Shown here in pieces: positions 26,342-35,801 of a stretch of DNA of 64,000 nt (the first letter of the stretch is position 1; every line of letters starts with the position of its first letter). The position numbers and the translations under genes were made by a program. The stretch comes from Bermanella sp047621325. Its GTDB lineage: Bacteria; Pseudomonadota; Gammaproteobacteria; Pseudomonadales; Oceanobacteraceae. The notes below the pieces were generated by a model that was not told the DNA's origin, did not search any database, and was given only the letters and a program-made list of their open reading frames with translations. Location of the stretch: assembly GCA_047621325.1 (NCBI GenBank), contig JBLHLT010000016.1, positions 1 to 64,000 of the forward strand, in the 5' to 3' direction.

Positions 26342-26974
26342 TTAACGACTAAATAAATGGCTAGCGGCAAGCCCATCAAACATAAACTGTACCGCAAGAG
26401 ATGCAAGCAATACACCGAATACACGGGTGATCACATGCATACCCGTAATACCTAATAATTTTTGAACTCGAGTAGCTAATAGCAATAAACATAATGTCAG
26501 GGCCATAATGGATAATATAGCCCCGACTACTACACCTTGTTGAATTGGATTACCTGCACTCTGCGCCATTAATAATATAGCGGCACCCATTGCACCAGGA
26601 CCTGCTATTAACGGTGTTGCAAGCGGGAAAACGGAAATATCTTTTTTCGTTGAGGCCTCATCGGTTTCTTCTTCTGTCGTGGTTAAACCGCCATTAGAGC
26701 GAGCAAATACCATATCAATAGCGATAAGTAAGAGTAAAATCCCTCCGGCCATTTTCAGTGCAGCAAGTGATATACCGAGTGTTTTTAAAACAATTTCGCC
26801 GCCAAGGGCAAAGCCTAATAGAATCACAGTAGCTATAAACGTACCACGGTAGGCCATGGATTTAGCTTTTGCTTTTGAAGTCCCAGCGGTTAAGGCTGCA
26901 AATACAGCGGCTACATCTAATGGGCCAACGGTTGCAAAAAATGTGGTAAATGCCACAACATAGGTTTCTAACAT
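26342..26974 (-). CDS. MarC-family integral membrane protein
   Basis: 210 residues with six hydrophobic segments. The family signature is visible in FFATVGPLDVAAVFAALTAG near the N-terminus and VFPLATPLIAGPGAMGAAILL in the second half; the two halves repeat the same P-x-D/G pattern. A hydrophilic loop of about 25 residues, rich in Thr and Glu (TTTEEETDEAS), separates them. MarC proteins were once linked to multiple antibiotic resistance but that link was not upheld; the transported substrate is unknown. Confidence 0.88.
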   Translation of the reverse strand: MLETYVVAFTTFFATVGPLDVAAVFAALTAGTSKAKAKSMAYRGTFIATVILLGFALGGEIVLKTLGISLAALKMAGGILLLLIAIDMVFARSNGGLTTTEEETDEASTKKDISVFPLATPLIAGPGAMGAAILLMAQSAGNPIQQGVVVGAILSIMALTLCLLLLATRVQKLLGITGMHVITRVFGVLLASLAVQFMFDGLAASHLFSR

Positions 26975-27088
26975 AATTAACTCTATTTAACGATAACGGC
27001 AGGTACAGTGTAGAAGGGTTCTAATTGAAGGTAAAATAGGCCGCTTTTAGAAATCTTTAGCGGCTCTATTTAAGGGTATACTTAGCGA

Positions 27089-27868
27089 TTAATTGTTGAC
27101 TGAAACATCGTCAATATAATGTTCAGCCCAAACGGCAACACTTGCCGCCACATAGGCGGCGTCTTTACTGCTTGTTAACAAGTGATCAGCAGGGTCAAGA
27201 CTAATGAAGCTTTTTGGGTGCATGGCGTAACCATAAATATGCTCAGCTTCTTTAATCAAAACAGTTGTGTCTCTTGGTGAGTGAAATACCAATAGTGGCG
27301 TTTTGATTTTACGAATAGTGTCATCTTGGTTTTGATTGTAGACATCATCTAAGAATTGTTTTTTCATGACAAAAGGCCGGCCCGATAATAGAACATCAGC
27401 TTGCCCATTGGTTTGAATCTCTTCTTCAAATTGAGAAAATTGCTTTATAACGTGACAAGGCTTTGAAGGCGCAGCAACCGTAACAACACCTTTTAGGTCT
27501 TTAATTTTAGCCGCAGCACCTAATACAACCGCACCGCCAAAACTATGCCCGATTAAAATGGCAGGTGCTTGATAATTCTCTTTTAGATGCTGTGCTACTA
27601 AGACTAAATCGTCAACGCTGCTAGAGAAATTGGTATCTTCAAACTTGCCTTCGCTGTGACCTATGCCTGCAAAGTCATAACGTAATACTGCATAACCTTG
27701 AGCTACTAGGCCACGACTAATACGGGAAGCAGCTAGGCTGTCTTTACCGCATGTAAAGCAATGGGCATAAATGATAAACGCTTTTGGGTGTGGGCCGGGT
27801 TTCTCTAAGATCGCAGCAAGCTTACCGTGGATGCCATTGATTTCTAATTTTGAACGATGCTTAGACAT
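27089..27868 (-). CDS. Alpha/beta hydrolase
   Basis: 259-residue cytosolic hydrolase. The nucleophile elbow is IGHSFGG with Ser109; the acid is probably the Asp in FHSPRDTTV and the base the His in DPADHLL near residue 225. The oxyanion region is YAHCFTCGKDSLAASR, a form typical of the hydrolase part that is often fused to an OsmC domain; here there is no OsmC domain and none next door. The substrate is unknown. An N-terminal LEINGIHGKLAAILEKP strand pair precedes the core fold. Confidence 0.88.
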   Translation of the reverse strand: MSKHRSKLEINGIHGKLAAILEKPGPHPKAFIIYAHCFTCGKDSLAASRISRGLVAQGYAVLRYDFAGIGHSEGKFEDTNFSSSVDDLVLVAQHLKENYQAPAILIGHSFGGAVVLGAAAKIKDLKGVVTVAAPSKPCHVIKQFSQFEEEIQTNGQADVLLSGRPFVMKKQFLDDVYNQNQDDTIRKIKTPLLVFHSPRDTTVLIKEAEHIYGYAMHPKSFISLDPADHLLTSSKDAAYVAASVAVWAEHYIDDVSVNN

Positions 27869-28036
27869 AGACTTCTCAAATTTAAAACTGAACGAAAGGG
27901 AGCACCCTCAATATGAAGGCGGGTAATGTACGATTGATCAATACCCAATGCAAATAAAACGCGTTTGTATAAGTGTATTAGATTGTCAAAAATTTGCCAT
28001 TAATAACAAGTATAGATGTGGTTACGTAGGAATTAT

Positions 28037-28648
28037 TTAAGATTGTTTAAATTTTGGGAGTCTTAGGTCAAATATAATGGCCGCAGCGCGAACTAAAAAG
28101 GCGCATGCGATGGCCAAAATAGTGCTTATATCAGGGTTTTCCCACAGACTGTTGAATATTAAATAGCTAACACTACCGGTAATGGCTGCGCTGACATAAA
28201 TTTCAGGTTCTAGTAAAACCGGTGAGCGGTCCAGTAAAATATCTCGAATAATCGACCCAAATGTAGGGGTAATCATCCCCATTGCAATTGCGACGAGTGG
28301 GTCTGCACCTAGGTGATAAGCCTTGGCTGTCCCTAATACACTAAATAACGCTAACCCTATGGCGTCCATCCATACAAGTAAGCGCTGTATTTTAATAATT
28401 TGACGAGCGGCAAAATAAGTCACCATTGCTGCAATAATGCAGGTATGAAGATCAATAGGATTAGCAACCCAAGCCACCTCAACCCCTAAAATTAAGTCTC
28501 TAACCGTACCGCCACCAATACCCGTGACGGTGGCGAATAAAATAAAGCCTAATATATCTAATTCTTTTTCGGCTGCAGCTAAGGCACCAGAAATTGCAAA
28601 TACAGCGATTCCAAACAGGCCAGCAAAAAAAAGTAAATCAAATGACAA
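28037..28648 (-). CDS. TRIC (trimeric intracellular cation) channel family protein, UPF0126
   Basis: 203 residues with seven membrane helices in two repeats of three. The repeat signatures are GIGGGTVRDLILG (about 43-55) and ITPTFGSIIRDILLD (about 127-141), each with Gly-Gly and Arg-Asp as in prokaryotic TRIC channels, which form trimeric potassium-selective pores. The start is TTG: no ATG lies near, and AGGAG stands six bases ahead of it, which fixes the start. The physiological role in bacteria is not settled. Confidence 0.9.
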   Translation of the reverse strand: MSFDLLFFAGLFGIAVFAISGALAAAEKELDILGFILFATVTGIGGGTVRDLILGVEVAWVANPIDLHTCIIAAMVTYFAARQIIKIQRLLVWMDAIGLALFSVLGTAKAYHLGADPLVAIAMGMITPTFGSIIRDILLDRSPVLLEPEIYVSAAITGSVSYLIFNSLWENPDISTILAIACAFLVRAAAIIFDLRLPKFKQS

Positions 28649-28687
28649 AGTAGGCTCCTAGTCAGTCATTAAGCGTTAATGTTCAAT

Positions 28688-29122
28688 TTAACCTAAAGGT
28701 GTATAGTTTACTTTCTTAGCACCTGCCCGATCTATTTTTTGCGCAAGCTCACCAGAGAATTTTATGATTTTTTCAAATGGCATGGGCTTAACGTTAAAGA
28801 CAGCATATTTTCCACCTAATGCTCCAGGCTCAAGCATGTGAAATTTTTCACCGTCTTTTAAGTCGCCATATTTCTCGGTGGCCTTATGAACCATTACATC
28901 CATAAACCAGTCTTGGTTAAATTCGTCTTCTTTGACTAAATCGTTGTACTCTTCTTTATCGTCAGCGATCACTTCACAATATAAATCTTCAGGGCATAGG
29001 CGCCAAAAGCGTTCATCAATATCTTGAATAATTAGGTTAGCAAATTCATTTTCGGCAATGACAGTAACAGGCTCGATAGTGGTCCAGCCCCAATATTGTT
29101 TAACGGTTTCTAAAATGGTCAT
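28688..29122 (-). CDS. T6SS immunity protein Tdi1-like (DUF1851) protein
   Basis: 144 residues, cytosolic, acidic. The second half has LKDGEKFHMLEPGALGGKY followed by NVKPMPF, the pattern of the DUF1851/Tdi1 C-terminal domain found in immunity proteins that block type VI secretion nucleases. No toxin, VgrG, PAAR or Hcp gene is nearby, so it may be an orphan immunity gene or a household relative. It precedes the TRIC gene by 39 bases on the same strand; co-transcription is possible. Confidence 0.7.
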   Translation of the reverse strand: MTILETVKQYWGWTTIEPVTVIAENEFANLIIQDIDERFWRLCPEDLYCEVIADDKEEYNDLVKEDEFNQDWFMDVMVHKATEKYGDLKDGEKFHMLEPGALGGKYAVFNVKPMPFEKIIKFSGELAQKIDRAGAKKVNYTPLG

Positions 29123-29203
29123 ATGTACACCAATAATTATGAAGTGATTTAGATGTTTATTATAGATGAAAATAATTAGATATGAGTAGAGAGCGAAATC
29201 AAG

Positions 29204-29229
29204 AAAAAGGCCAACGTTTTAGTTGGCCT
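29204..29229 (-). terminator. Rho-independent terminator of the minor-pilin operon
   Basis: AGGCCAAC (29208-29215), six-base loop, GTTGGCCT (29222-29229); on the minus strand the stem runs into TTTTTCTTG. It lies 22 bases downstream of the pilE stop. Confidence 0.85.
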
Positions 29230-29251
29230 ATATAATCATTTTAGAGTGTAA

Positions 29252-29650
29252 TTACTTAGGCCAGCCAATATTGCCATCGTGGGTGCGGTTGCCGCGGCTG
29301 TCTAAGGTTAAGTTACCATCTTTCATTTGCTCTTCAATAGCTGTAGCTGTCAGTTCTACGCACTCGGTTAATGGTCTTAAGGCACATTCTTTTGCTGTTA
29401 TTTTATACTTTCCAGATGAGCTTAATTGAGTGTTGCTATAATTAAGTTCACTTAAATCTGAAGTGTATGTGAATTCATTAGCGAAGAAATTCTCTTGTGC
29501 TCGCATAATTTCTTGCATTGTTGTCATACCATCAACTCTGCCTGCACGGATCACATAGTTTGTGTATGACGGAACAGCAATGGATAATAAAATGCCCATA
29601 ATAACCACCGTTATCATTAATTCTATTAAGCTAAAACCTTTTTGCTTCAT
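29252..29650 (-). CDS. pilE: Type IV minor pilin PilE
   Basis: 132 residues. The prepilin signature KQKGFSLIELMITVVIMGIL shows a very short leader, cleavage after the Gly and methylated Phe, with the conserved Glu at mature position 5. The body has the helix then beta-sheet layout and a Cys pair (KECALRPLTECVEL) for the D-region loop. It is the last gene of the minor-pilin/PilY1 operon, as in Pseudomonas, and initiates or modifies pilus assembly. Confidence 0.92.
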   Translation of the reverse strand: MKQKGFSLIELMITVVIMGILLSIAVPSYTNYVIRAGRVDGMTTMQEIMRAQENFFANEFTYTSDLSELNYSNTQLSSSGKYKITAKECALRPLTECVELTATAIEEQMKDGNLTLDSRGNRTHDGNIGWPK

Positions 29651-29670
29651 GTTATTACCTGTTAATTAAT

Positions 29671-32600
29671 TTAGTTTTGGCGCCAATATTGCGGAATGAC
29701 ATAACAATTTCCTTTGGTGCATTTTTGTTCTTTTTCTGGACAGGTGCCATTTAGTACACAGTCAGGGTCTGGTGGTGTTTCATCAAAGCGATCATCGTCA
29801 ATGGTTTCTGTACCAATGGCGATCGTTTTTCCACCGCCAGGTCTATATATCACTACTGGGCGAGGGGCAATGCCTGAGTGAGCAAGGACTTTGGAGCTAT
29901 CACTCGCGTCTAGGTCGCCATCTCCATCCAAGTCAATAACAGACATGGCGGTTTCTTGCCCAAGTGTGTAGACACGAGAGGTACCAGTATCCGCACCGCA
30001 GGCATTACTCGTTACACCAGTAGGTGCGAATGTTGTGAATATAACTGCCCCTGAAAAAGTAGTTGACTCAGCGAGTACTTTTTCACCTTCGGTGGCAAAG
30101 GTTACATACCAGCCACCACCATTCATCATGATTCTCTGCATGCTACTAGTAAGAGCAATTTTTCCATCCGTCATTAATGCGGTAGCATTATATAACTTAG
30201 TTGGGTCAGCATTTGCTCCTGCTCCTAGAGTAGTCTCTGATGTAGCAGCCTCAGTTTTTGCTATATAATTATCATAATTGAGTGGTGCATATGGAGAGTA
30301 ATCTTTGATGAGGTAAAATCTATTTTCTACAGCAGTCGTAGAAATTGGATGAGCACGATGACCAGAGCCAATAGCAATGGTTAAATAGTCACCGTATTGC
30401 TTATCTTTGACTAAAGAAACATTGGGCTTGTTGTAAAATCGGCGATTACCAGCCACGTTATTTTCGGCAAGATTCGCGATCATGCCTCCTGTTGCAAAAT
30501 CATTAGCCCCAGCATTATTTTGGTTGATATCGATTCGAAAAACTCTTCCACCTGTATCTGCAGCGAATAAGTAATCAACATTGCCTTCACCGGTAATATC
30601 GATTGCCGATACGCTTGCGGGCATACTATTCACCATCTCTGTAATGTTTGTATTCGCATCCGTGTTACTAGCCGTCCACAGTAGTTCCCCTGTCTTGGCG
30701 TCAACCATATAGATCGCATTTCCTAGGTCATCAGGTGCCGGCGTTGCGTTTGCATCTTGATCGTCGTCATAACCGCCTGTGAAGAATAATACAAAGCGAA
30801 CGGTGCCGTTATATTTCACTTTTGCGACGGTCATTCTTGACCAAGTTTGCCCTAGCTTATCAAAGCCATTTGTAACCTGACCTTCAATTTTAAATAAAAG
30901 TTCTGGATTACTTCTGTCAGTTACATTCATTGCATAATAATTACGACCACCTCTGCGCATACCAGCATAAAGATAGACATGCTCATCGGCTTCTTGTGCG
31001 CCTGTTATTGGGTCGTATAATATATTATTGGAATTTTTATCATAAAACCAAGATGTAATTAAGCCATCCATTCCATAGGGTTTATTCCCTACAGCAGCAG
31101 TATTTTCATAATAGTCATTTTGTATGCTATGTAGTGCTCTTGGTATAAATGCGAACTCCTCCACACCTGTTGCTGTATTTACACCATGTATGAAGCCTTC
31201 ATTGGTACCAAAGAATATTGTGCTATCAGGACTTGTCTCTGTGCCGCCATAAGTGATTACAACAGGCTCGCTATGAAGTGGGTCTCCAATTTGTTGACGG
31301 GACTCAGTTCTATTACCGTCACCATCAAAATCCTGCACGTCGACACCAAGAGACCAATTGAGAACATTATTGTAATCTGTATCTGTGGTTATTCCAAAAC
31401 TGGTTTTGGATGCACCACCAGTGCTGTTTAACTCGACTAAGGCACCATGGATACTTTCAGTATAGATTTTACGAGCAGTCGGGTTAGTAAAGCGATTTGC
31501 AGCGCCCCCATTGCCTACGTTTTTACCATCGGCTTCACCGGAATTATTCCAATAGTCAAAGACGCCTTCATTAAAAAACCCAGTAGCTGCGCTAATTGCG
31601 GGTGTTGTAATATCTTGGCCAACCACTATGCCATCATCGGTTAATTTGTAACGCTTTAGGTTCCCAGTCCATTTTATGTTGTCATCAGGTCTGAAAAGAG
31701 CGTAAAAAAGTTCATCACGATGTTCAGAAGCATTAAATGCATTCACAGAAACCGCAGGGGCTGTGAAAGTCGAGTCGGTGGATAAAATATCTAAAAATAT
31801 TGAGTCAAGTGCCGCGGTTAGTTCTGCGGTGTCATCGGCAGGGAAATATTTACCGCCACCCCAGTTAGCGGTATTGGTAAGTAGTGCGACACCATCCGTT
31901 AGCTCGAAACCACCAATGGTATAGGTCGTGATTTCTTGGTTACCAGCCAATGTGGTTGGGGCATGGTCCGTATTTCTCGCCCAATAAGCCAGCTCATCTA
32001 AGCAGCCACCTTCGCCAGAGCACGATTTACTTAAACCAGATGGTAATGTTAAATTCTGAACGAGGTTTTGAATTTTCGAGTTAGCCTCATCGTCACCGGA
32101 TGGTTTTCCGTCTGTTAATAGGATGATGTGGTTTTTTTGGCAGGTTGCGGCTATCGGCGTCTTGTATGTTTCTCCGTCACTATTAAGTGAGTCCGTCACA
32201 CTATTATTGGGCGATGCACTACTACCAAAATCCCATTTAGCCCCTCGGTAATACATCATGCCTTCATATAGTGTCTCGGATAATGGTGTACCGCCGTTAG
32301 CCTGATAGGAATCAAGTTTACTGCGGATAAGAGCTGCAGATGTCGTAATGTCACTAACAGGAACATCAATCATGCCACCACCTGAATTTCGGTCAAATCG
32401 CATTAGGCCTAAATTAATATTACTCAGGGAGCGAGTAAGGTCTTTTACCACATCCCGCACGACATCAAGACGCGTGGATTCAACAACATTATCGCTGTTG
32501 TACCAATTTAAGTAATTACCGGTATACAGGATATAACTTCTTCCGGAATCGCAGGATATGTCATTGTCGCTTCCATCATATAGCTGGCTTTTAAAGCTAC

Positions 32601-32976
32601 CACGCCAATTTTTTTGTTTATAATAGCCAGTGGTCCGTCCTTCACTATCTAGGGTCGTAAGTGTGCTTGTACAATCAGTGGAATCTGAAGATTGAAAGGC
32701 TGACCGATCATGACCATCGTAAATTCCGTCATATAATGAGTTATAGATATCATTCGCTCTATAACTACCCGTATACGTAGAGCTTGGGTCATAGTCATTA
32801 ATTGCTTGGGTTACATCCTCATCCATGCTGCCAGAGGTGTCCATAATAAACAGTACGTTTGAGTTAACCCGGTTTTCAGGGCTGATGGCCGTCGCCCCAT
32901 AGATTTCAGTGTCATCAGCTAACGCGAGTTGACTTAATAATAATAAGCTGCTACACAAATACATAATTTTTTTCAT
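29671..32976 (-). CDS. pilY1: PilY1-type pilus tip adhesin and mechanosensor
   Basis: 1101 residues, secreted (signal peptide 1-20, ending LALA). The N-terminal von Willebrand A domain has the MIDAS motif DTSGS at 46-50 and LLTDGKPSG at about 287. The C-terminal half, from about 560, is the PilY1 beta-propeller (IGDPLHSEPVV, then GTNEGFIHGVN, and YVYAG-type blades such as VYLYAGMRRGG). Canonical calcium loops D-x-D-x-D-G are at 549-557 and 1015-1023. Where PilY1 of P. aeruginosa has its known calcium site, this one reads DITGEGNVD (793-801), weaker in ligands. It is capped at the pilus tip by minor pilins and controls adhesion. Confidence 0.93.
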   Translation of the reverse strand: MKKIMYLCSSLLLLSQLALADDTEIYGATAISPENRVNSNVLFIMDTSGSMDEDVTQAINDYDPSSTYTGSYRANDIYNSLYDGIYDGHDRSAFQSSDSTDCTSTLTTLDSEGRTTGYYKQKNWRGSFKSQLYDGSDNDISCDSGRSYILYTGNYLNWYNSDNVVESTRLDVVRDVVKDLTRSLSNINLGLMRFDRNSGGGMIDVPVSDITTSAALIRSKLDSYQANGGTPLSETLYEGMMYYRGAKWDFGSSASPNNSVTDSLNSDGETYKTPIAATCQKNHIILLTDGKPSGDDEANSKIQNLVQNLTLPSGLSKSCSGEGGCLDELAYWARNTDHAPTTLAGNQEITTYTIGGFELTDGVALLTNTANWGGGKYFPADDTAELTAALDSIFLDILSTDSTFTAPAVSVNAFNASEHRDELFYALFRPDDNIKWTGNLKRYKLTDDGIVVGQDITTPAISAATGFFNEGVFDYWNNSGEADGKNVGNGGAANRFTNPTARKIYTESIHGALVELNSTGGASKTSFGITTDTDYNNVLNWSLGVDVQDFDGDGNRTESRQQIGDPLHSEPVVITYGGTETSPDSTIFFGTNEGFIHGVNTATGVEEFAFIPRALHSIQNDYYENTAAVGNKPYGMDGLITSWFYDKNSNNILYDPITGAQEADEHVYLYAGMRRGGRNYYAMNVTDRSNPELLFKIEGQVTNGFDKLGQTWSRMTVAKVKYNGTVRFVLFFTGGYDDDQDANATPAPDDLGNAIYMVDAKTGELLWTASNTDANTNITEMVNSMPASVSAIDITGEGNVDYLFAADTGGRVFRIDINQNNAGANDFATGGMIANLAENNVAGNRRFYNKPNVSLVKDKQYGDYLTIAIGSGHRAHPISTTAVENRFYLIKDYSPYAPLNYDNYIAKTEAATSETTLGAGANADPTKLYNATALMTDGKIALTSSMQRIMMNGGGWYVTFATEGEKVLAESTTFSGAVIFTTFAPTGVTSNACGADTGTSRVYTLGQETAMSVIDLDGDGDLDASDSSKVLAHSGIAPRPVVIYRPGGGKTIAIGTETIDDDRFDETPPDPDCVLNGTCPEKEQKCTKGNCYVIPQYWRQN

Positions 32977-32985
32977 AGCATGCTC

Positions 32986-33303
32986 CTAGTAATTAATTTT
33001 TTTGACTGTATTGGTTCTGGGATCAATAAATAATGTAGGGTATTGTGCATTCCAGTAATCATCCATAAATGTTTTTAGTGGTATGGGTGTACCGCTCTTA
33101 TTAATCTTTATTTTATTATCGAAATTATAAAACTCTAACAAGCAGAGATTGCAGTTTATTGGTCGGATTATCCCAGTTTCAGAGCTATCAAAAAATTCAA
33201 CTTTCATTCCATTTGCTTCTAATGCCGTATCTGAATGCTCAACTACCTTTGCAAAAGCAATATTAGGAATAAGCAACAGTAAGCTAAAAAAATAATGTTT
33301 CAT
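32986..33303 (-). CDS. Small exported protein between pilX and pilY1
   Basis: 105 residues with a signal peptide (MKHYFFSLLLLIPNIAFA, 1-18) and a small mature domain containing CNLC (two cysteines) and a C-terminal YPTLFIDPRTNTVKKI. The family is not recognised. It lies 10 bases after pilX and 10 before pilY1, so it is co-translated with the pilus tip proteins. In P. aeruginosa the small gene pilY2 lies after pilY1, not before it, so this is not simply PilY2. It may be a chaperone or tip component. Confidence 0.7.
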   Translation of the reverse strand: MKHYFFSLLLLIPNIAFAKVVEHSDTALEANGMKVEFFDSSETGIIRPINCNLCLLEFYNFDNKIKINKSGTPIPLKTFMDDYWNAQYPTLFIDPRTNTVKKINY

Positions 33304-33312
33304 GTGTCACCT

Positions 33313-33834
33313 TTAATTAATATTGCCAGCTTGTTTGAGCCCGGCAACGATAGCGCCTTGAGTTTGGCTATTAGTTGAAAATCGGAAATTGGCAATGCAG
33401 TCGTTTTCATACAGGTATGCTTTGTTTTGGCTGTCCGTATCGATGTTAAACCCACCTCTACCAGCAGGAGCATCTTGAATATAGCTCCAAGCAGTAATTA
33501 AATTAGATTTAGGTGCATTATCAATATATGCCTCAGTTAAAGTGTCTGTAAATTCAAGCTTTACAGGGACTAAATTACCGCTGCCATCATCTTGTGGTGG
33601 CACACCAGCAATGGACAGTAAAGGGTCTAGGTTCTCACCCTTGTTTATGTTGTAAAATCTAACTTGAGATTCTTGTTCGTTTCGACATTCTTGGTATGTT
33701 AAGGTACTGAATAAACTATTGCTGACCATTTTGCTTTGCATTTGAGTGCTTTCTAATGCAAAAACCGCGACTCCCGTGATGATAGTTAATAAAATTAGTG
33801 CGACTACTAAAGAAGACCCTTTTTGATTTATCAT
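33313..33834 (-). CDS. pilX: Type IV pilus minor pilin PilX
   Basis: 173 residues. The N-terminus KGSSLVVALILLTIITGVAV with the following FALESTQMQSKMV is typical of PilX, a minor pilin with atypical cleavage context and the Q-Q-rich helix. The rest is a helical/beta head with a Cys pair (YQECRNE and ENDCIANF). It stands between pilW and the pilY1 block, as in Pseudomonas, and forms part of the tip priming complex. Confidence 0.85.
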   Translation of the reverse strand: MINQKGSSLVVALILLTIITGVAVFALESTQMQSKMVSNSLFSTLTYQECRNEQESQVRFYNINKGENLDPLLSIAGVPPQDDGSGNLVPVKLEFTDTLTEAYIDNAPKSNLITAWSYIQDAPAGRGGFNIDTDSQNKAYLYENDCIANFRFSTNSQTQGAIVAGLKQAGNIN

Positions 33835-33844
33835 GCTTACCTCC

Positions 33845-34708
33845 CTAAGAGCCTGCTGACTCGATCATATTTGGTAGTTCAATGGTATTACTAAAAATAT
33901 TTCTGAGATTATGGTCTTTAATCTTGAATATAGGAGCATCTAATAACCCAAACGAACGTTCACGTAGAGTACTTTGTACTTTTTTATCATCTAAGTTGTC
34001 TTGGCTGGTCGTTAATACGGAAACACGAATACTGCGAACGTAATTTAAATTAATGCTGGCGTCGGCTTCGATGGTATCAACGCTGACATAGCGTGAGGCA
34101 TAACGGTCATTTTCTTCGCTGGCAATACCTACCTGAAATTCAAATCGTTCTACATTATTAATGATTGATACAGGGTTATCTAACCACCTATTTAAATCAC
34201 GGCTGAATGTACGGCAGCGTAATTGGCGAATCGTATCAGCTTCAGCACTGACCCAAAAAACATTTACAAGGCTCTGAGTTCCGTTTGCTGGGCCACCTAC
34301 ATCAGTGCCTGTGCATGATCGAGTTAAGTCCTCTGGATTTGCACCGACTACAAAAGGAATCGATAGCCTATCGCCTAAAATGGTTGCTGGGAATGTTGTT
34401 GGGTTATTTGCTGCACATGCTGCAGCTTGAGGGCCTGTACAGTCGATTACTGTCGCTCCGGATCCAGAAGCAATATATAAAGGAGGGGTGAATTGAGTGA
34501 AGTCTTTACTGTAACCTGCTGTTCGGATATATCTGGTTAAATAATCCATAGCAAAGCGGCCAGTTGATTGATTCTGTGAAAGCGAATCGGAAAGAGTGAC
34601 GCTTTTATTTGTGGTGATAAATAGATTCATTAAACCCGTTAATATAAATGCACCTATAAGTCCTGCAATCATTAATTCAATGAGTGTAAACCCTGACTGC
34701 TTTTTCAT
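33845..34708 (-). CDS. pilW: Type IV pilus minor pilin PilW
   Basis: 287 residues, the largest minor pilin. Prepilin signature KKQSGFTLIELMIAGLIGAF, cleavage after Gly, Glu at mature position 5. The C-terminal half has VERFEFQVGIASE and VRSIRVSVLTTSQ, characteristic of PilW. It overlaps pilV at the TAATG junction (34708). With PilV and PilX it forms the tip complex that primes fibre assembly and anchors PilY1. Confidence 0.88.
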   Translation of the reverse strand: MKKQSGFTLIELMIAGLIGAFILTGLMNLFITTNKSVTLSDSLSQNQSTGRFAMDYLTRYIRTAGYSKDFTQFTPPLYIASGSGATVIDCTGPQAAACAANNPTTFPATILGDRLSIPFVVGANPEDLTRSCTGTDVGGPANGTQSLVNVFWVSAEADTIRQLRCRTFSRDLNRWLDNPVSIINNVERFEFQVGIASEENDRYASRYVSVDTIEADASINLNYVRSIRVSVLTTSQDNLDDKKVQSTLRERSFGLLDAPIFKIKDHNLRNIFSNTIELPNMIESAGS

Positions 34709-35313
34709 TAATTAAACTCCACAATCATGCTGTATGAATTTTCGTTGATTCGCTCTTCTGCTGTTTTACTTTCCTTATCAATCTTTGTTGTCCATTTAAG
34801 GTTAACCGTATATTGGACGCAATCAGGACGTTTTGTATAGCTACTGGCACGGGGGCTCGTTTTTGTACATTCAGACGTTAGCATTGGGTTTACGATGAAA
34901 TCTGAGGCACTATCGTAAACGGTAGGGTCTAAGCCGCAAGTTGCAATCCAATTATCAAAGGTGGCCATTTTATTAATGTTGGGTGTGTTTTCATCGACTT
35001 GGCAGTCAGCTGCAGGAACCTCTGCTCCATTTTCATATGTTTCTGCACATAGGTTGGCAGGCGGTGCAAGGCAATCAATGTTCTCTGGCAATAATTGGTA
35101 AAAACCACCACGAGCGCCTTCTGGATTGGCACGCATGCGGCCTACATAATCTTGAACAATCCACATCGCTTGTGATAGTTGGGCGCTATCCTGGGTACCT
35201 TGAATGGCGCGTATCAACAGCATGCCCATACCTGAAACACCAATGATTATAATGGTTACAGTGACCATCACTTCGACCATTGCAAAACCTGAGTGTTTTT
35301 TAATCATGGACAT
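34708..35313 (-). CDS. pilV: Type IV pilus minor pilin PilV
   Basis: 201 residues. Prepilin signature KKHSGFAMVEVMVTVTIIIIG (Phe then Glu at mature +5) and the PilV-typical MGMLLIRAIQGTQDSAQLSQ. Several cysteines (IDCLAPPANLC) mark the head domain. ATG 35313 is preferred over ATG 35307 because AGGAA lies nine bases before it; this start overlaps the end of fimU by ten bases. It is part of the tip complex. Confidence 0.88.
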   Translation of the reverse strand: MSMIKKHSGFAMVEVMVTVTIIIIGVSGMGMLLIRAIQGTQDSAQLSQAMWIVQDYVGRMRANPEGARGGFYQLLPENIDCLAPPANLCAETYENGAEVPAADCQVDENTPNINKMATFDNWIATCGLDPTVYDSASDFIVNPMLTSECTKTSPRASSYTKRPDCVQYTVNLKWTTKIDKESKTAEERINENSYSMIVEFN

Positions 35314-35801
35314 GTTGTTTCATTCCTGCTTAAAAGACCGGATAGCAGCACGCTATAAATGTATTTTTTCCCGCCTTCACAATTGGCTAGATGTATAGTG
35401 AAGTCTCCTACTAGTGAGGCTTGACCATCAGATCGAATTTCAAATTTAGTATCGCCATCAAAAATATTACTAGAAAAATTAGGGTCGCCAGATAGTGAAT
35501 CAAAAGTGCGGATGAGTTCTAAGTTCTCATTTAACTGATTAGGATTCGTTATAGCATCAATGCGCCAGCCTTTAGACCAGTCAGAGCTACCAGATAATGG
35601 GGATATTCGAACAGTTTGGCTTCGTTGGATCGCTTCTGTTCTTGCTAAGCGGATGGACCTTTCGAAAGTGGGACCAATTACTTGCAAATTTTTCCGGTCA
35701 ATTAAGAACTTCATTGAGGGCATTGCCCAGCTTACAATCGCAATAAATATTGCGGTTGCTACCATGAGTTCAATTAGGGTCATGCCGATTTGTTTTTTCA
35801 T
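35304..35801 (-). CDS. fimU: GspH/FimT-type minor pilin FimU
   Basis: 165 residues. Prepilin signature KKQIGMTLIELMVATAIFIA, with Met after the cleavage Gly rather than Phe. The head matches the GspH fold: RSIRLARTEAIQRSQTVRI and a final Cys pair (ANCEGG and NETTCP). Order suggests the FimU position, linking the tip complex to the major pilin shaft. The split into FimT and FimU is by position in the operon. Confidence 0.85.
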   Translation of the reverse strand: MKKQIGMTLIELMVATAIFIAIVSWAMPSMKFLIDRKNLQVIGPTFERSIRLARTEAIQRSQTVRISPLSGSSDWSKGWRIDAITNPNQLNENLELIRTFDSLSGDPNFSSNIFDGDTKFEIRSDGQASLVGDFTIHLANCEGGKKYIYSVLLSGLLSRNETTCP

